A DNA stretch of 8,550 nucleotides, from NCBI GenBank assembly GCA_031270565.1, contig JAISXJ010000054.1:1-8550 (forward strand), written 5' to 3'. Below are positions 5,312 through 8,550 of the stretch, piece by piece; the first letter of the stretch is position 1; every line of letters begins with the position of its first letter. Position numbers and translations under genes: made by a program. This stretch comes from Prevotellaceae bacterium. Lineage in GTDB: Bacteria; Bacteroidota; Bacteroidia; Bacteroidales; Paludibacteraceae. The notes beneath the pieces are model-generated. The model did not search any database. It was not told where the DNA came from and worked only from the letters and a program-made list of their open reading frames with translations.

Positions 5312-7309
5312 ATGTTTTGTATAAGAAAATATGTTTTGATTGCGGGCTTGATTTGCACCGCAATGATGTGTGAAGCTCAGATTATAGAGCCTGTTAAATG
5401 GAAGTTTTCGACCCAAAAAGTTGATGCGCAAACCATAGAATTACACTTTGATGCCACCATTGAAGCCGGCTGGCATCTCTACGGTATGGCAATGCCCGAA
5501 GGCGGACCTCTGCCGACACGGTTTGTCTTTGAAAATCAATCGGGCGTAACGTTCTCCGGCGAGGTAACAGGCGCTTCCGAATTAATCGAAGCCTACGACC
5601 CGCTTTTCGAGTTAACCCTTAACTGGTATGCCAAAAAGGCACGGTTTGTGCAGCGCGTCAAGGTAACGCCGGACGTTGCCTATCACGTAAGCGGCTATGT
5701 GAAGTACCAGAGTTGCAACGACGAGGCTTGCATCAGCGATGAAGCGAATTTTCTCTTCACAGCTGCCGGTAAAGCCGCTGTTGCCGAAACGCTGCCTGAT
5801 GTTCAGGATCAGAACAGTGTCGCCACACCTTCTCTCCCCGTTGGGACTGCACAGGCAAAAACCGGCAAAACGGACACAGCGAAAGATATTTATACCCCCG
5901 TTATTGAGCAGTTACGTAACTTTGATACACAGGGGTCTGTTGAGACGCGGTCGTACTGGGTTGTTTTCCTGCTGGGGTTGCTTGGAGGTTTTGTGGCTCT
6001 GCTTACGCCATGCGTATGGCCTATCATCCCCATGACGGTCAGCTTTTTCCTCAAACGCGGGAATGATACGCGCAGAGGACGGCAAGACGCCATCTTTTAC
6101 GGCTTGTCCATTGTGATTATTTACCTTGTTTTGGGTATTGCCATCACGCTTATCTTCGGCGCAAGTGCATTAAACAGCCTTTCGACAAACGCTTTCTTCA
6201 ACCTGCTGTTCTTTGCCCTGCTGCTGCTCTTTGCCATATCGTTCTTCGGCGCATTTGAATTGACGCTGCCCGAATCGTGGACAAGCAAACTCAATGCAAA
6301 AGCCGAAACAACATCGGGGCTTCTCAGTATTCTGTTAATGGCATTTACGCTGGTTCTGGTGTCATTCTCCTGCACGGGTCCAATCATCGGAACGCTGCTT
6401 GTGGAGGTGGCAACAACGGGGTCAATGATTGCGCCGATGATTGGTATGACAGGCTTTGCCATTGCTTTGGCTTTGCCGTTCAGCCTTTTTGCCTTCTTCC
6501 CGACGGCGCTTAAGAATATGCCCAAATCAGGGTCGTGGCTTAATGCTGTCAAAGTGGTTCTGGGTTTTCTGGAGGTGGCGCTGGCATTGAAGTTCCTCTC
6601 GGTTGCAGACCTGTCGTATGGCTGGGGCATCCTCGACCGCGAAACATTCCTTGCTCTCTGGATAGTAATCTTTGCGTTGCTGGGATTCTATTTATTGGGA
6701 AAAATACGTTTCCCTCACGATGATAAAATAGAACGTGTCTCCGTGCCGCGTTTTGGTATGGCGTTGATTTCTCTGGCATTTGCCGTGTATATGATACCCG
6801 GACTCTGGGGAGCGCCGCTAAAAGCTATCAGCGCCTTTTCTCCACCGATGCACACGCAGGACTTCAACCTCTACACCGATGAGGTGCGCGCACAATTTTA
6901 CGATTACGAAACCGGTATGATTTACGCCAAAAATCAGGGAAAACCCGTGATGATAGATTTTACGGGCTTTGGATGCGTCAATTGCCGCAAAATGGAGCTG
7001 GCTGTCTGGACTGACGGCAAAGTGCGGGACATTATCAACAAAGATTACGTCCTGATTACGCTTTATGTTGATGACAAGAAGTCTCTGCCTGCCCCCATTG
7101 AGGTTACGGAAAATGGCAAACAGCGTACTCTCCGCACCATTGGCGACAAGAACAGTTATCTCCAACGGCACAAATTCGGCGCCAACGCGCAGCCGTTTTA
7201 CGTATTGCTGAATAACAGTGGCGAACCGCTCACAGGCGCTTATGCCTTTGACGAAGACATTGACAAGTACGTACGTTTTCTTAAAGTCGGATTGGAGAAC
7301 TATAAATAA
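5312..7309 (+). CDS. dsbD: Thiol:disulfide interchange protein DsbD
   Basis: This inner-membrane electron carrier passes reducing power from cytoplasmic thioredoxin to periplasmic thiol proteins such as disulfide isomerases and cytochrome c maturation factors. The 665 residues show the full three-domain DsbD layout with all six working cysteines. A signal peptide (about 1-22, cut before Gln23) leads into a periplasmic N-terminal domain with Cys135 and Cys140 (SCNDEAC). About eight membrane segments follow (roughly 215-500), holding Cys234 in TPCVWPIIP and Cys354 in SCTGP, spaced 120 residues apart as expected. The periplasmic C-terminal thioredoxin-like domain carries GCVNCRK (Cys555 and Cys558) and a likely cis-proline at 628 (AQPFYV). 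An in-frame TAA lies two codons before the ATG, and the leader is A/T-rich. No TAnnTTTG box is visible close upstream, so transcription may come from the glycogen operon or a weak promoter. The gene is intact, and its pairing with glycogen genes is probably incidental. Confidence 0.95.
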   Translation: MFCIRKYVLIAGLICTAMMCEAQIIEPVKWKFSTQKVDAQTIELHFDATIEAGWHLYGMAMPEGGPLPTRFVFENQSGVTFSGEVTGASELIEAYDPLFELTLNWYAKKARFVQRVKVTPDVAYHVSGYVKYQSCNDEACISDEANFLFTAAGKAAVAETLPDVQDQNSVATPSLPVGTAQAKTGKTDTAKDIYTPVIEQLRNFDTQGSVETRSYWVVFLLGLLGGFVALLTPCVWPIIPMTVSFFLKRGNDTRRGRQDAIFYGLSIVIIYLVLGIAITLIFGASALNSLSTNAFFNLLFFALLLLFAISFFGAFELTLPESWTSKLNAKAETTSGLLSILLMAFTLVLVSFSCTGPIIGTLLVEVATTGSMIAPMIGMTGFAIALALPFSLFAFFPTALKNMPKSGSWLNAVKVVLGFLEVALALKFLSVADLSYGWGILDRETFLALWIVIFALLGFYLLGKIRFPHDDKIERVSVPRFGMALISLAFAVYMIPGLWGAPLKAISAFSPPMHTQDFNLYTDEVRAQFYDYETGMIYAKNQGKPVMIDFTGFGCVNCRKMELAVWTDGKVRDIINKDYVLITLYVDDKKSLPAPIEVTENGKQRTLRTIGDKNSYLQRHKFGANAQPFYVLLNNSGEPLTGAYAFDEDIDKYVRFLKVGLENYK

Positions 7310-7324
7310 TCCAAACGGCAATGG

Positions 7325-7341
7325 GCGCATCCTGAGTGCGC
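7325..7341 (+). terminator. Small G/C hairpin just after dsbD
   Basis: GCGCA (7325-7329) pairs with TGCGC (7337-7341) around a seven-base loop, 16 bases after the dsbD stop codon. It has no T run behind it. It may act with the larger hairpin at 7355-7395 to end the dsbD transcript, but alone it is weak evidence. Confidence 0.3.
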
Positions 7342-7354
7342 TCACACCGAACAG

Positions 7355-7395
7355 GGGCTGTATCAAAAGCGAGATAAATGCTTTTGGTGCAGCCC
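7355..7395. terminator. Strong 16-pair hairpin downstream of dsbD; terminator or IS-end-like palindrome
   Basis: GGGCTG (7355-7360) pairs with CAGCCC (7390-7395), and CAAAAGC (7364-7370) with GCTTTTG (7380-7386). The three bases between can also pair in RNA (U-G, A-U, U-G), making one continuous 16-pair stem with a nine-base loop. The position, 45 bases after the dsbD stop and before the methyltransferase promoter, suits transcript termination. There is no immediate T run; T-rich sequence appears only about 40 bases later (7433-7447). The arm GGGCTGTATCAAAAG also resembles terminal inverted repeats of some insertion sequences (recalled, not searched), so a minimal IS-derived palindrome is an alternative. 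Confidence 0.5.
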
Positions 7396-7514
7396 TAAGG
7401 TTATTTAATGCAGTTGTTTCTGCTGAATACAAATTTTGTTTTTTTAGGCTGTATTGTTTTTGCGTTGACCGTAAATCAAATGGGAGAAAAGTTAAAGCAT
7501 TAATGAAAAAATTG

Positions 7515-7522
7515 TACCTTTG
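7515..7522 (+). promoter_or_regulatory. Bacteroidetes -7 promoter box for the methyltransferase gene
   Basis: TACCTTTG is an exact TAnnTTTG match, 21 bases before the ATG at 7544. The predicted leader is short, about 15 bases. Upstream, GTTAAAG (7491-7497) sits near the -33 distance but matches TTTG poorly. This suggests the methyltransferase is transcribed on its own and not from dsbD. Confidence 0.55.
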
Positions 7523-7543
7523 TAATCTGATGACATAAAAAAT

Positions 7544-8550
7544 ATGCTTGAAATGAACGAGTTATTAACGATAAAAGAGGCAAGCCTTTGGGCTACACAA
7601 TATTTAAAGAAAAATGTAACGCCTTCAAATATATCCTATCTTATTCAATATGGGAGAATTAAAAAGATAGGAGAGAACGGAGCAACACAAGTTTCACTAA
7701 TTGACTTGCAAAATTATTATAATTCATACAATGGCACACGGGAAGTGAATTTCAAAGACAAATTGGGTGAAGATTTAAATTGGGCTTTGTCGTTTGAGCA
7801 ATACAAAGAGGCGGAAACCACAAAACACGTTCATCGTTTGCACCCATACAAAGGCAAGTTTATTCCACAATTGGTTGAATATTTTCTTGACAACCATAAA
7901 GATAAATTCAAAACAGAAACTTATTTCAAAGCAGGCGATGTTGTGCTTGACCCTTTTTCGGGTAGCGGTACGACAATGGTACAGGCGTGTGAATTGGGCA
8001 TACATGCGGTTGGCGTTGACGTATCGGCGTTTAATTCGCTGATAAGTAACTGCAAAGTGACAAAATATGATATTGCAGATTTGAAAAATGAAATTAACCG
8101 CATTACAAAGATTTTTGGGAATTTTGTCGGAAATTCCAATGCAGTTGAGTTTGAGGAAAAGCTGTTACAGGAATTGAATTTGTTTAATAATCAACATTTC
8201 CCTGTGCCTGAATATAAATATCGTTTACGAAGAGGTGAATTTGACGAGAAAAAATATGGCGCGGAAAAAGAAAAAGAGTTTTTGCCGATTTACGAAAAGT
8301 TAATCAAAGAATACGGCATAAAACTTCGGCAAGACAAAAACGAAACATTTTTAGATAAATGGTTTTCTGCGCACATTCGCAGTGAAATCGACTTTGTGTT
8401 TGAACATATCAAAGAAATAAAAAACATTGACACGAAAAAAATTGCAAGCGTGATTTTGAGCCGAACAATTCGCAGTTGCAGAGCCACAACACACGCCGAT
8501 TTAGCAACGCTAATTGAGCCAATTACAACGACTTATTATTGTAGTAAACA
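7544..8550 (+). CDS. DNA amino-methyltransferase (N6-adenine or N4-cytosine), 3' end beyond window
   Basis: An open frame of 335 codons runs from ATG 7544 to the window edge with no stop. An in-frame TAA at 7523-7525 limits the start to 7544 or the ATG at 7553. Residues 5-60 (LLTIKEASLWATQYLKK... through SLIDLQNYY) look like a small helix-turn-helix domain of the excisionase/MerR type. Residues 97-114 (HRLHPYKGKFIPQLVEYF) resemble motif X, and residues 136-144 (DPFSGSGTT) are the S-adenosylmethionine-binding motif I. Asp159 in VGVDVS is the likely ribose-binding acidic residue. No catalytic DPPY or SPPY motif IV appears in the 190 residues after motif I, so it probably lies beyond the edge, with a target-recognition region between. 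The gene is far more A/T-rich than glgP or dsbD, suggesting acquisition. A restriction-modification partner could lie to the right. Exact target and base modified cannot be told. Confidence 0.85.
   Translation, partial: MLEMNELLTIKEASLWATQYLKKNVTPSNISYLIQYGRIKKIGENGATQVSLIDLQNYYNSYNGTREVNFKDKLGEDLNWALSFEQYKEAETTKHVHRLHPYKGKFIPQLVEYFLDNHKDKFKTETYFKAGDVVLDPFSGSGTTMVQACELGIHAVGVDVSAFNSLISNCKVTKYDIADLKNEINRITKIFGNFVGNSNAVEFEEKLLQELNLFNNQHFPVPEYKYRLRRGEFDEKKYGAEKEKEFLPIYEKLIKEYGIKLRQDKNETFLDKWFSAHIRSEIDFVFEHIKEIKNIDTKKIASVILSRTIRSCRATTHADLATLIEPITTTYYCSK

Noticed and set aside
5312..5380. DsbD as a lipoprotein because of Cys20 near the N-terminus
   Set aside because: The residues before Cys20 (TAMM) do not fit a lipobox, and a normal signal-peptidase site follows at Ala22-Gln23.
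998..7309. A novel functional system linking glycogen enzymes and DsbD
   Set aside because: All three proteins are standard family members with intact motifs, and a repeat-filled gap separates dsbD; adjacency alone is not evidence of a joint function.
6818..7432. 204-residue antisense frame over the end of dsbD
   Set aside because: It is a shadow of the DsbD thioredoxin domain and starts inside the downstream hairpin region; no promoter or domain supports it.
7218..7538. 106-residue plus-strand frame after dsbD
   Set aside because: It begins inside dsbD in another frame, reads through both hairpins and ends at the methyltransferase promoter, so it is not a plausible gene.

Overview
The window reads as a chromosomal segment of a Bacteroidetes bacterium, most likely Bacteroidales. 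The signs are promoter -7 boxes of the Bacteroidetes type TAnnTTTG, starts preceded by A/T-rich leaders rather than Shine-Dalgarno sites, a GT3 (eukaryote-like) glycogen synthase next to a short-type alpha-glucan phosphorylase as seen in Bacteroides relatives, and a secreted protein whose mature N-terminus has the VTIGG...AVLDLNST pattern common in that phylum. I cannot name a species.

Layout. Positions 1-167 (minus strand) hold the first 55 codons of a secreted protein that runs off the left edge. Positions 168-997 are about 830 bases of non-coding DNA made largely of short repeats: a CTCTGTG array, a run of nine G, A/T-rich inverted repeats about 300 bases apart, a 29-base tandem duplication and an 82-base imperfect hairpin. 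This zone ends at a clear promoter box (953-960) for a glycogen synthase (998-2608), followed 33 bases later by an alpha-glucan phosphorylase (2642-5212). A 99-base gap with an imperfect inverted repeat separates these from a complete DsbD (5312-7309). The 234 bases after dsbD contain a strong 16-pair hairpin and then a promoter box (7515-7522). The last gene (7544 to the right edge) is a DNA amino-methyltransferase cut by the window end. It is missed by complete-ORF searches because no stop codon lies in the window.

How the genes fit together. The synthase and phosphorylase are the build and breakdown arms of glycogen storage: UDP-glucose to glycogen, and glycogen plus phosphate to glucose-1-phosphate. 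They look co-transcribed. DsbD carries electrons from cytoplasmic thioredoxin to periplasmic thiol proteins and has no obvious metabolic link to glycogen. The methyltransferase is much more A/T-rich than the three genes before it, has its own promoter, and follows a hairpin, so I read it as the left edge of an acquired restriction-modification or other defence locus continuing to the right. No complete new system is visible. The best leads are that methyltransferase boundary and the repeat-built intergenic region upstream of the glycogen operon.
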